Assembly: GCA_036345935.2 (NCBI GenBank)
Contig: JADWOT020000008.1
Span: 10,577,554 to 10,641,553, forward strand
DNA: 64,000 bases
Direction of reading: 5' to 3'
Origin: Taenia hydatigena
Taxonomy: Eukaryota; Platyhelminthes; Cestoda; Cyclophyllidea; Taeniidae
A program made the position numbers and the translations under genes. This document shows, piece after piece, positions 10,610 to 20,189 of the stretch; position 1 is the first letter of the stretch, and every line of letters begins with the position of its first letter. The notes under the pieces are model-generated. The model did not search any database. It was not told the origin of the DNA and saw only the letters and a program-made list of their open reading frames with translations.

Positions 10610-13600
10610 GACTTCGCGGGAGCACTGCAAATCCTCGCTGAACGGGCTTTCAGGGGCTGCCCACCCAACAAGGTGAGAAGATGGGTGGCTGTCCAGTTCA
10701 AAGCCGGCGTTCGTCCTCCGTCTATCGCCGCGAAACTTCAGGCCCTGAAGACCAGCGACCTCAGCCAGCTGGTCGATGCAGCCACGAGGAAACGTCAGGA
10801 ACTCCTCCTGACTTCGTCGCTCCACACGACCCACCGACGACCAAGTTCCACACGTCCGCGGTGGACCCCTCCGCTCCGTCCCGCAAAAGCAGGTGAGCAG
10901 CATTATTCCCTATCCTGCTTATCACCCCGTGGTTCTCTTCCCTTTATGCGAGTCTCCGGCAAGCTAGAGGGACGCCCCTGCAGTTTTCTTCTTGACTCAG
11001 GCGCAGCTAAATCATTAGTGAACCCTCAAGCGTTCCCTGATCTCCACAAAAAGTTCCGCACGGGTCCCTCCTTCGCAAAACTTCTCTCAGCAGAGGGGAG
11101 AAAGATGAAAGTAAAAGGAGAGACGTCACTAAAAGTCTCATTGGGGACAGAAACGTGGCAAGTCCCATTCATTATGTGCCCCGAGTTAGTTTGGGACGCT
11201 ATACTCGGTGTGGACTTCCTTCGTAACACCAAGGCGGTCCTGAATTTCGCAGAAGGGACACTAGTGACCCAGCGGCATAAGAAAACTACCCCAGCCAGAT
11301 CTCCGACCAAAAAGGACGCAGACGCAATCTGTAGCGCCCTCTTCGAAGCTGCAGCCATCCCGATCAACAACTTGGATGAGCTTTGCTCCCAGCTAACGCA
11401 CATCACCGATGGCGAGAGAAAGGAGCTGCGCTCCTTGCTTAGCAAGTATCCAAGCATGTTCTCATGGCAAGGAACAAAACTCGGGCGAACAAGGATGGTC
11501 AAACACACGATCGACACTGGCGAGGCCAGGCCCATTTGGCAACCACCCAGACGTATACCTCCGCCTCTCCAGGACGAGGTGAACCGTCTGGTGGAGGAGA
11601 TGATCAAGGACGAAGTGATCAAACCTTCCAAGTCACCATGGGCTTCTCCAATCGCACTAGTGAAGAAAAGTGACGGTAGTCTACGGCTGTGCATCGATTA
11701 CAGGAAGTTAAACGCCGTAACCAAGAAGGACGCCTTTCCCCTACCTCACATCAACGACTCCTTGGACGCTTTGCATGGATCGAAGTGGTTCTCCACCCTA
11801 GACTTAAAATCGGGATACTGGCAAGTAGAAGTGGCGGAAAAAGATAGAGAGAAGACGGCTTTCATAGTACCCAACGGACTTTATGAATTCCAGACCATGC
11901 CGTTCGGACTCTGCAATGCCGCAGCCACATTCCAGCGCCTAATGCAGACCGCACTGATTGGGCTTTTCCCGAAGCATTGCATAATCTACTTAGATGACGT
12001 TCTCGTTTTCGGGGGAGACATTCGCGAACACAACGCCAACCTTAAACTAGTCCTAGACCGTCTGCAAGAGGCAGGTTTGACCTTGAATCCAAAGAAATGT
12101 CATTTTCTCCGCCGTTCAGTCAACTTTCTGGGGCACACAGTCTCGTCAGACGGGATGGCAGTCACTGAAGATCGCACGAAACAAGTGAGAACCTGGCCAA
12201 CACCAACTAATCAGACGGAACTTCGCAGTTTCCTCGGTTTGGCAAACTACTATAGGCGCTTCGTGAAAGGTTTTGCAAAGATTGCTAGTCCCCTACATAA
12301 GCTAACCGAGAAGGAGGCAAAAAGAAATTTCAAGTGGGAGAATGAACATGATGAAGCCTTTAAAGAACTAAAGCGTATGCTCTGCTCCGCTCCGATTTTG
12401 GCTTTACCAAACTTCGAGACCACCGCACCTCCCTTCGTACTGGACACGGACGCCAGCGACGTGGCCGTGGGCGGTGTACTTTCGCAAAGAGACAAAGAAG
12501 GCAGGGAACACGTCATCGCCTACGCTAGTGCCAGATTGAACAAAAAAATGCGACAGAAGAGTGCAACAGAACGTGAACTCTTCGCCATCTATACAATGGT
12601 GCGACACTTCAAGCACTACCTGATAGCGAGACAGTTCATAGTGAGAACAGACCACCAGGCGCTGACCTGGTTGAAAACTATGAAGGAGATCGATCGTTCG
12701 GTTGCACGCTGGTACGAGGAACTGCAACAATATGATTTCACTGTACAGTACAGAAAAGGAAACTCGCATAGCAACGCAGACGCCTTATCCCGCAGGCCCC
12801 TCTCAGTGGAAAGGCATGGCGGTGTAGTGGGAACCCTATTTTTAAGCGAGCCGACTAAACATCAGTGGAGTAACACACAGAGTACAGACCCCGACACGTC
12901 CTTGGTATACGACAGGTTTCTGGCATCCTCGTCCAAGCCCACTGCGGAAGAGATGAAATCATCCAGCAAGGCAGCCAGGCAGATATGGCAGCATTGGTCC
13001 AAACTCTCCCTGGAGGACGAAGTCTTGTGGTACCAAGAAGATGCCACGTCTCCCAAACGCTTGGTTGTTCCGGGTTCCCTGATACAAACAGCCCTCCAAG
13101 AGCTGCATGAACAGTTGGGCCACGTCGGTGAGAAAAAGATGGTGGAGGCCTCGGTGAAACGATATTGGTGGTCCTCTCTCTCCCCAGACGTGCACGACTT
13201 CTGCCGAACCTGCATTACTTGCAGCAGGTTCAAGAACCCTCACTCCACAGCAGTGGCACCTCTGCAGCCTATGCTTACGGGCTTTCCGGGCGAACGAGTG
13301 GGTATCGACATCATGGGGCCTCTTCCCCTTACTAAGAGGGGAAACCGATATATCCTAGTTATGGTTGACTACTTCACGAAAGTGGCTGAAGCGGAGCCCA
13401 TGAAGTCCCAAGACGCCGAGACAGTCGCGTCGACCTTTTTCAATCGTTGGATCTGTCAGCACGGAGTGCCTGAATCAGTCCATAGCGACCAGGGCCCTAA
13501 TTTTGAAAGCCGACTCTTTACCGAACTATGCAAGTCCCTCGGAATCGCAAAGACGCGCACGACACCCGGCCATCCTCAGGGCAATGGACAAGTGGAAAGA

Positions 13601-14221
13601 ACTAACCGAACCTTGATAGGGTTACTGAAGGCTTTCACGAAGGAGGCACGACCGGAAGATTGGGATTTAAACCTTGGACGTGCTCTTCTTGCCTATAGGG
13701 CTACAGTCCACACATCTACCGGTGTCTCTCCGTTCAAGATGCTCACCGGCCGCGAAATGAGAGTTCCCTCTGACGTTTTCCTCCCGCGCAAGGAAGTGGC
13801 TACCGACAACGCCCCGGAGTACGTACTACGTCTCAAAGAAGGGATACGAAAGACGTTTAATCTCGCCCGCCGACACCTTCAAATGTCTCATACCAGACAA
13901 AAGAAATACTACGACAAGCACAGTCGACTCACTGCCTACCACGAAGGAGATCTCGTCCAAATATATCGGCCAATTCCTCCACCTGGGACACATCGCAAAT
14001 TTTACCACCCTTGGAGTAAAGATCCCTTCCGCGTAGTAAAAGTCCTGTCCCCTACGAACTACCTCGTCCGGAATGCGGAACTCCGTACCCAGCCAATAAC
14101 CGTCCATCACAATAAGATCCGGCCTTACAGAGGTGCTCCGCCGGTCGGCTACGAGGACGAAGCCTACTTAGTCGTAGAAGAAAGCAAACCACCCGATGGT
14201 TTAACCAAAGCGAATCAATAG
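10610..14221 (+). CDS. Gag C-terminus plus Pol polyprotein (PR-RT-RH-IN)
   Basis: This is the same frame as the ORF at 10250, open from the base after the UAG to the stop at 14219-14221. The first in-frame ATG is at 10946; a GTG occurs at 10673. Counting codons from 10250: the protease active site is LLDSGAA (D249). Reverse transcriptase includes LKSGYWQ, MPFGLCNAA and the YLDDVLVF catalytic motif (D582, D583). RNase H has LDTDASD (about 732-734). Integrase has a His-His-Cys-Cys zinc region (13106-13222), then the catalytic triad in GIDIMG (D1020), HSDQG (D1080) and VERTNR (E1116), which gives the classic D-x35-E spacing. The C-terminus has a GPY/F-like stretch and no chromodomain. All catalytic residues I can check are present, so the enzymatic part looks intact. 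It needs translation past the UAG or an internal start. Confidence 0.95.
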   Translation, partial: DFAGALQILAERAFRGCPPNKVRRWVAVQFKAGVRPPSIAAKLQALKTSDLSQLVDAATRKRQELLLTSSLHTTHRRPSSTRPRWTPPLRPAKAGEQHYSLSCLSPRGSLPFMRVSGKLEGRPCSFLLDSGAAKSLVNPQAFPDLHKKFRTGPSFAKLLSAEGRKMKVKGETSLKVSLGTETWQVPFIMCPELVWDAILGVDFLRNTKAVLNFAEGTLVTQRHKKTTPARSPTKKDADAICSALFEAAAIPINNLDELCSQLTHITDGERKELRSLLSKYPSMFSWQGTKLGRTRMVKHTIDTGEARPIWQPPRRIPPPLQDEVNRLVEEMIKDEVIKPSKSPWASPIALVKKSDGSLRLCIDYRKLNAVTKKDAFPLPHINDSLDALHGSKWFSTLDLKSGYWQVEVAEKDREKTAFIVPNGLYEFQTMPFGLCNAAATFQRLMQTALIGLFPKHCIIYLDDVLVFGGDIREHNANLKLVLDRLQEAGLTLNPKKCHFLRRSVNFLGHTVSSDGMAVTEDRTKQVRTWPTPTNQTELRSFLGLANYYRRFVKGFAKIASPLHKLTEKEAKRNFKWENEHDEAFKELKRMLCSAPILALPNFETTAPPFVLDTDASDVAVGGVLSQRDKEGREHVIAYASARLNKKMRQKSATERELFAIYTMVRHFKHYLIARQFIVRTDHQALTWLKTMKEIDRSVARWYEELQQYDFTVQYRKGNSHSNADALSRRPLSVERHGGVVGTLFLSEPTKHQWSNTQSTDPDTSLVYDRFLASSSKPTAEEMKSSSKAARQIWQHWSKLSLEDEVLWYQEDATSPKRLVVPGSLIQTALQELHEQLGHVGEKKMVEASVKRYWWSSLSPDVHDFCRTCITCSRFKNPHSTAVAPLQPMLTGFPGERVGIDIMGPLPLTKRGNRYILVMVDYFTKVAEAEPMKSQDAETVASTFFNRWICQHGVPESVHSDQGPNFESRLFTELCKSLGIAKTRTTPGHPQGNGQVERTNRTLIGLLKAFTKEARPEDWDLNLGRALLAYRATVHTSTGVSPFKMLTGREMRVPSDVFLPRKEVATDNAPEYVLRLKEGIRKTFNLARRHLQMSHTRQKKYYDKHSRLTAYHEGDLVQIYRPIPPPGTHRKFYHPWSKDPFRVVKVLSPTNYLVRNAELRTQPITVHHNKIRPYRGAPPVGYEDEAYLVVEESKPPDGLTKANQ

Positions 14222-14244
14222 GGGTAGCGCCGGGGACGGCGCTC

Positions 14245-14261
14245 AAAGGACGAGGGGGCTA
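14245..14261 (+). promoter_or_regulatory. Polypurine tract of Gypsy element
   Basis: A purine-rich tract (AAAGGACGAGGGGGCTA) directly abuts the 3' LTR. It is the expected RNase H-resistant primer for plus-strand synthesis. The preceding bases (AGCGCC..CGCTC) resemble those before the polypurine tract of the TRIM element. Confidence 0.85.
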
Positions 14262-14487
14262 TGTAATACTTAATTCTTTAAATGTGCTTTGTAGGCGAGA
14301 GGCGGGAAGGGAATTTAAACCACGTGACGGAGGAACGCGGAGACTCCTTGGAACGTGACGGACCCTCGGCCTGAACTCCCATTACTCGCCTAACTGTATT
14401 TATCACCCTTATAACGTAAAGATGTCCAAACGCACTCAGACTTCTGCTGGCAAGGGTAACCAGGAGGGGGAGGAGGAACCCTCTACA
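14262..14487 (+). repeat. 3' LTR of Gypsy element
   Basis: It is 226 bp and appears identical to 10090-10315. Followed by the GTAG duplication at 14488-14491. No AATAAA is present inside it. Confidence 0.97.
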
Positions 14488-14600
14488 GTAGTGCTTGTAG
14501 TTCTCTAAATATGCCTTTTAGGCGAGAAATGGAAATACAACATGAGTTTTGTACCTGCAGTGCAGGTTAATTCCCCCATTGATGATGCAAGCCGCCTTGC
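14488..14600 (+). repeat. 5' half of an old Gypsy-family LTR
   Basis: It aligns with the start of the Gypsy LTR at about three quarters identity over its first 37 clear positions (TTCTCTAAATATGCC and TTTTAGGCGAGAAATGG blocks). The 3' half of the same old LTR continues at 15468-15577, on the far side of the TRIM. Together the halves sum to about 223 bp against 226 bp for the intact LTR. The same segment without the Gypsy insertion is at 41526-41636. Confidence 0.7.
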
Positions 14601-15467
14601 TGTAGCGTCCCGAGTCTCCTCGAAGGCAAAAGAAGGCAGAATGCTAGAGTAGAATATATATATTCAAAGGACAGAGGGGAATAAGCTGCTGGTATGGCTC
14701 GGAGGCCATCCCTATGATCCTGACCAAAAACCAGTAGTACAAACAAACAAAGCACTACATTGCCCCTCTCCTCTTTCGAGCGTCGTCCTCGAGGCGCTCC
14801 CTGATACACCTCCCGCGTCAGCCATCACAACGTACTCAGTGCTGCGAAAAGCACCCACGAGCTAACCATGCCAGTCGCCGACATTCAACGCGATTGAGGA
14901 GATGCTTGACACAAACGTCAGTGATCCCTCTTGGCAGTGCATTGCACCTCAAGTTTCGTTTGGCTTGGGAACAAAGTTCAGAATAAGTGGTTCTGCCGAC
15001 CGTCATTATGTCCGTGGGGGGGCGTTAGCACGGCGATCTCCTTAAGCAAGTACACTAGGGGTAATCTTCGGAACGAAACTTTCCAGGTGGTCCGTGGCTA
15101 GAGCCGCTTCAGTTGTTGATAGCTTTCTTGTAGAAAACGGAAATGGGGTAGATGCCAAAGGCAGACGTCGTTTGTGGCCCATCCGTAGCACATGCACTTC
15201 TTTCGCATCGCTGCAACATGCTGCAGACGGTAGAGATCGGGATAAAAACTCTATAGAGTCGGGTCCGCTTTCCACTGCCACCAATGTAGCGTCCCGAGGC
15301 TCCCTCGAAGGCAAAAGAAGGCAGAATACTAGGGTGGAATATATATATTCAACGAGCAGAGGGAAGTAAGCCACTGGCATGGCCCGGAGGCCAGCCTACG
15401 CAGCTAGGACAAGGTAATCACCCCTGTGGCCCTGACCAAAAACCGGTAGTACAAACAGAGTGCTACA
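14601..15467 (-). mobile_element. TRIM: miniature non-autonomous LTR element, copy 1
   Basis: Two LTRs in direct orientation (14601-14759 and 15285-15467) flank a 525-bp internal region with no coding capacity. Read on the minus strand it has the layout of an LTR retrotransposon: LTR TGTAGT...GCTACA; then after one spacer base a primer-binding site beginning TGGTGGCAG (plus positions about 15268-15283); internal DNA; a polypurine tract GAAAGAGGAGAGGGGCAA (plus 14760-14777); and the second LTR. The LTR at 14601-14759 has lost about 25 bp. Flanks read TTGC on the left and TTGT on the right, an imperfect 4-bp target-site duplication. It interrupts an old Gypsy LTR. Without any enzyme it must use proteins in trans, most plausibly from the Gypsy family whose signals it shares. 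Confidence 0.85.
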
Positions 15468-15577
15468 TTGTAGTCTCCCATTAGAAACTTGTTGGTTCCC
15501 TTTTATCTAAAACCACAAAGATGTCTCAAAGCAATCAGTATTCTTGTGCCAAAGGAAAGATAAATAGAGATTTTCTA
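15468..15577 (+). repeat. 3' half of the old Gypsy-family LTR
   Basis: CTCCCATTA, ACAAAGATGTC and a run around CAATCAGTATTCT align in order with the 3' half of the intact Gypsy LTR, including the gag start-codon region. It is the continuation of 14488-14600 beyond the TRIM insertion. Confidence 0.65.
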
Positions 15578-16357
15578 CATGGAACTTTAAGTTATTCACA
15601 ATTTATTTAGCGTCAAGAAGAAGGCATTGAGAATACACAATGGTGCACAGAAACAAAATGAGGCAATGGTTTAAAGGCTGTACAGCTTGCTGCTATGTTA
15701 AAAATAGTAATGCAAACTGAAAAAAGCAGTTGGCTTTGTTAATAAGTAGCCTTAGCAGCGTATTTTTCTAGATACTACTCTACCACATATTTATTGTTTT
15801 AATCGTTATTGCTCATCCACGTGGCCTAGAAGAGTATATGTGGTTGCCTGCGGTTCGCTCTGGGTTCATTCGGTTCCGTTGTTCCTTGGGTAATGAGTCT
15901 AGATAGTTTTTGTGGGTGCTTTTACTTAGGGCTTGCGTACAAATTTTCGGTTACTTCTTTAAAGAAAACGCATGCCCTTGCAATAGAGGACATTAGCTAT
16001 ATCTGTTGTGCGTATGCTGAGTTATTTCGCTTGATGCTGTGATTTGTCTAAACCTACCACCTTAACGTCTCTATATTTGCGAAATGTTAGTTACTCATGG
16101 TATCAAATAGTTCAAAGGCTCGAAGGCACACCTGTGGGCATTATTATGGGCTTTTCCGATAAGGTCTGTGGTGTCAGGTATTGCCAATGCAAGCATTCCT
16201 TACGCGATGTATTTTGAAATCGGTCATTGGTTTACCTCAATAGTTACCTGGCGGGCGTCATTCTTATTGTTTTTCTCTGTAAAAGATCACATTGGTAAAC
16301 TCTAATATAACACTAACCGACGAGTCGTAAATTAACCGAGCTTTATGAAATAATTTT
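15578..16357. other. No gene seen
   Basis: AT-rich DNA, becoming T-rich on the plus strand from about 15800. No exon or repeat recognised. Confidence 0.5.
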
Positions 16358-16372
16358 AGACGTGATGTACAA

Positions 16373-19300
16373 ATGATGTCCTATTCTGCTTACTCGCTTA
16401 TCCTCGCTGCATTCACCATTGTCTTCGCCCTATTTCTATTGTGGATGGGGAAAACTCCTTTGGCGGTTTACTATCAGCACGTGAGTGTAACTATTGTTAA
16501 TGGCAATCCCGTTTCGTGCTTCATCAAATCAGGTCACGTGATTTCCCACATTCCTTTGATTGCATGCGTTTATCCTAGTTATTCCCTCCTAAGCTATCTA
16601 TTTTCATTCTTGAAGTGAGCTCTTATCTATTTCTATGCGTATTGTTGCAATGAGAACTTTCATTCGTCAAAGCATTCCGCTGTATTCGTTGTGTTGCTAA
16701 CGCTTCCGTCAACGCACCTTTGGAACTTCATCTTGATTATGGTTTGCAGTTACTTTAGTACATTCTGCTTATTTTTCCACATTTTTTTACCAAACACATC
16801 TGAGGATGTTTAAAATTTGGGCGGAAATTCACTTTCATGAGCCTTTTTGAGCTTATTTCAACGTTATCCTGTGATAGGGACGACCGCGCTGTCCCTAATG
16901 CGCGTTATGAGGAGTATCATACTAATATAAGATCTTTCTTTAGTGAAATATCTTTTATAACTGCCTCTATGGGCTTAGCACACGTTACTTGCCGTTTTCT
17001 CAGTATCTTTAATATGATGATTGTAATAGGAAGCTTTACGAGTTATTGATTTTTGTTTTTTTGCACTGCTATTATTATTAACACCGTGCTCATCACCGCA
17101 TTTTTTAGTTTACTTCGTAATGCAGAAGCCCTGGTTCTTGCATTGTGTTGTTGAAAAGATTCTAGCATTGACTACTCAAGGATGAAAAACAGATCATTTG
17201 TTTTTTTTGCAGTTCTCGAAATCATGTCCACTAGACCAGACAAGACTTTAGCAAGATGAAATTCGGTGGTGTTAAAACGCTTTTGCATGCGTGTAGTACG
17301 TTCTCGTTTTTAATTGGCTTCATTTTAGTTCTAACATTCCACTTCGCAAAAACGTTTGTGGACATAGTCCAACCTTTTTTCCCTAAACTTCGGCTTTGGC
17401 ACACTTTGGGATTGGACTTTCAGCGTTTTGATCCATTTCAACATTTTTTGAGCTAACTGTTACTGTCATGAGACTTTCTTTTCGCATGCTGAAATCAAAA
17501 TGCTGAATTTGACTAGCTCTTTACGATTATCGTATTTCTGAGTGATCCACGCCTTAGTACCAAATTGTTGCAAACGTAGTCATTAACTCTTGTTTTTCCT
17601 GTTTTTACAAATGATTTCCCAAAGAGACTTAATTGATATCCTTCTTTAAAGCTGGTTCAAAGGATGCCTTTATACCATATTTACGAATCTGTCGCCGTCA
17701 AAAACATGGTGCCTATGTTATTTTAATGCCGCTTGTTGCTTACATGTGTACCGTTGTGCATACGTGTCCTTGCTTTTTTTCACTTCTACTCAGTTATTGG
17801 TGTTGGATCGTGCTTGCCATTAGGTTTTGATTTCATGAAACTGTTATCGTTCCCAATTCGTGGTATTGTCACATCAAATGTATCGGCGCGCCAACCCGCA
17901 TGTAAACGGAGAGAGGGATAAAGTGCACGACGGGCTCTATTGTGATTTTGCGGGTTTTAGTTGCTGCATGAGTGGGCTACAACGTTAGGCCTGCGTCGGC
18001 GATCTAGTGCGCCAGATGTGGACCCAGCGTTGATTCGATTTCTTGAGGAGACCACTCGGCATGGCAGTCACGGCCTCGCTTATGAGGTGTTTCACCACCC
18101 CGTGAACGAGTGCAGTCCGCAGGAGCACGCTCACTTGCTTGAAACGAGTACCTACTCGCCGCACTTGGCGAAGCGCGCTGCCTGGCGTCAGCACTCTCCG
18201 CGCCACATTAGAAATGTCCGATCGCGCTTGGCGTTACCCGCCTTGGGTTATGACATTCCTCAAACTAGACAGCCGTGTATGTTTTGATCGCATGCTAACC
18301 TACTACTCCTGCTCTACTCAACAATCTGCTTGGAAAACAATGATGCAGGGACGGCATTTTTGCTTGAATTGACAGCTGCATTTTGATCGCTTTTCGTCTG
18401 AAGACTAGTGCTTCTTGGGTCGATGTGAGGAAGCATTGAGCTGCGGAAGCATCAACAGACGGCAGTTAAAGATCACTGTTATTCATCACTCGTAATAGTG
18501 CGTGTACAAACGCGTGGTCTAACAATCCGGACAGCAATGTGTATTGTCAGTCTATCATTACAAAGTTCCAACTATTTTCCGTCATGCTTCGTGGTGGATC
18601 AGCGAGTTTCGGCCAGTTTTGCGTTATTTTTCTGACCGGTGCTCACACATGGCAAAGAGGACAACCTTTTGCTGACTTATGCTGAATCAAGTGACCTTAG
18701 ACACAATAGTAACTTGCCTTGCTAACCAGCATATCAGTGCGACTTAACAACTTGATGGTAATATTGCGCATTCAGGGCATATTTTTTAGCCATGTGGCCC
18801 AATTGTCTCCATTCACGGTCCGTCTGCTAAGTTTCTAATTTATAGCTTGGATTTGGTAAGTAGCGCAGAGCTTTCTTCATTTCATTTGATCCCAGTCCAC
18901 TATCCCTGTGGTCTGCGTTACGTTAGATCGTACCGTAAGAAATTGCCTCCTTCCATACCAATTTCTATCTAGAGGGAGGTTTTATACAGATGAGTTCCCA
19001 AGGTAATTAATTAAATGGGAGTGGGATTTGTCTCAGTGCATCTATATGCCAATCAGATCTTCATATGTTTACTATGATTCAAGAACTCGCAATAGGAGTG
19101 AATTGTCACTTCAATGGCGAGGGCTCGAATGCCGGACTTTGTAGTTGCCGATGTAGTTGATGTTTGTCTTTGAAAGTCAACACTTGCAGATGACAGATGT
19201 CTTTTGAAGTCTTTCGATGTTTCGCTTCTAAGCCTTGTATTTGTCCGATATCCGGTTACCTAGTTTGACTATGGCAGAACTGTGGTTAGTTACTATGACT

Positions 19301-20030
19301 TCTGTGAGTGTGCCAGAACTTACTTTGCTTCGCCCTGTATTTTCCTCATTCGCATGCATAATGTAATTTCCCTGCGAAATACTTTGAAACATTTGGTAGA
19401 TACCTGTGCCTTTGTCAAAAGGCCAGAGGCATCCAATTTCGAGAAGCATAATATTCTCGTTACTTTTGAGGCAGGGGTGGGCTTTTGTTATTTGCTTTTT
19501 AATTAAATGTGCTCAGTTCAAGGTTAAACAGCGTTGATACTGCTTTTGTCTGTAATCTCTTGTGATTTTGGAGAGCAAGTATTTATCACAATTAAAATAA
19601 AATTAGGGTTGAAGGCGTTTTGTGCAAAACTTGAAATCACACCCCTAATGGCGTTTTAGCATATTTGCTCAGAGAAAGGTAAATATATCGGCTTGTGCTT
19701 TTTCCCTGTCTTATCAGCTCTACACCATGGAGCTAAAAAATGATTACCGCCTTATTTTGACTTTTGTGATCGTTTACAGGTGCTTGTTGAATGTTAACCT
19801 TAGTGCATTGAAAATGGTCGACGGACAGTTCACCTTAATTTACTATGATTTATTCTCACCAACCAGTTTCTGCATTTATAATGCAGGAGGCGCTATGCGA
19901 GCGCTACCGTCTTACCTCTCCTTCGCCTCTTAATCCCAAGCTGAATATCGTGGTCTGGTGTCTCATCGCTTTATTTATCTTCCATTCCAGTTCCCTCCCA
20001 GTCCGGTTGTGGTTAACACCGAATGATTGA
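16373..20030 (+). CDS. Candidate multi-exon gene, membrane protein of unknown function
   Basis: I do not recognise this product; the gene model is inferred from splice signals and phase. Exon 1 (16373-16480) encodes 36 residues starting MMSYSAY with one strong hydrophobic segment (about residues 7-24, a signal anchor) and ends at GTGAGT in phase 0. Exon 2 starts after TTTTAG at 17961 in phase 0. It is open to 18287 and markedly more GC-rich than its surroundings (peptide includes WATTLGLRRR and FLEETTRHGSHGLAYEVF); its donor is uncertain. Exon 3 (18790-18855) lies between a T-run acceptor and GTAAGT, is open only in phase 0, and encodes PCGPIVSIHGPSAKF. The last exon (19887-20030) follows ATGCAG, is open in phase 0 (EALCERYRLTSPSP), contains a second hydrophobic stretch and stops at 20028-20030. 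A poly(A) signal follows at 20182. An acceptor at 16358-16359 and a tiny upstream ORF (MYK) precede the start. Further exons may be missing. Confidence 0.4.
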
Positions 20031-20181
20031 GCTGCAACTGCACCCTCACTCGCTCAGTCCTCGGGTCCCCTTCCTTTGCCTCGTCGACGCCACATGCAGC
20101 TCCGGATGGTGCCTTCCGCGCTCTCACCGCCATATTATCCCAGTACTCCTCCCCTCTCTCAGCGTGTGCACGCTTGTTGTA

Positions 20182-20187
20182 AATAAA
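20182..20187 (+). terminator. Poly(A) signal AATAAA
   Basis: A canonical AATAAA lies about 150 bp after the stop codon of the candidate plus-strand gene, within T- and C-rich DNA typical of a 3' UTR. Confidence 0.4.
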
Positions 20188-20189
20188 TC

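Larger units (their letters stand above)
10090..14487 (+). mobile_element. Full-length Ty3/Gypsy LTR retrotransposon, 4398 bp
   Basis: The element has two 226-bp LTRs that appear identical by eye, TG...CA ends, a 4-bp target-site duplication, a tRNA-Leu-type primer-binding site and a polypurine tract. One long reading frame runs in the order Gag, aspartic protease, reverse transcriptase, RNase H, integrase. That order (integrase last) places it in Ty3/Gypsy (Metaviridae). There is no envelope-like ORF and no chromodomain. Matching LTRs imply a recent insertion, because both LTRs are copied from one template. The only visible lesion is a single in-frame UAG at 10607-10609. It sits at the 5' border of an older, decayed LTR of the same family. 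It is probably one of the youngest copies of a family that also left remnants at 5530-7440, 14488-15577, 27975-28206 and 41526-41930. Confidence 0.97.

Noticed and set aside
11026..11694. Minus-strand ORF of 222 codons inside the Gypsy
   Set aside because: Antisense shadow of the pol frame; no start context or domain, and the plus strand is clearly coding.
14567..15380. Several ORFs (80-112 codons) in the TRIM copies
   Set aside because: They begin in the LTR and run into non-coding internal DNA. The reading is not conserved between copies 1 and 2, and copy 2 lacks part of it.
17256..17456. Hydrophobic 66-codon ORF starting MKFGGVKTLL
   Set aside because: T-rich sequence readily yields Phe/Leu-rich frames. 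A good acceptor lies upstream (17211-17212), but all phases meet a stop before a usable donor.
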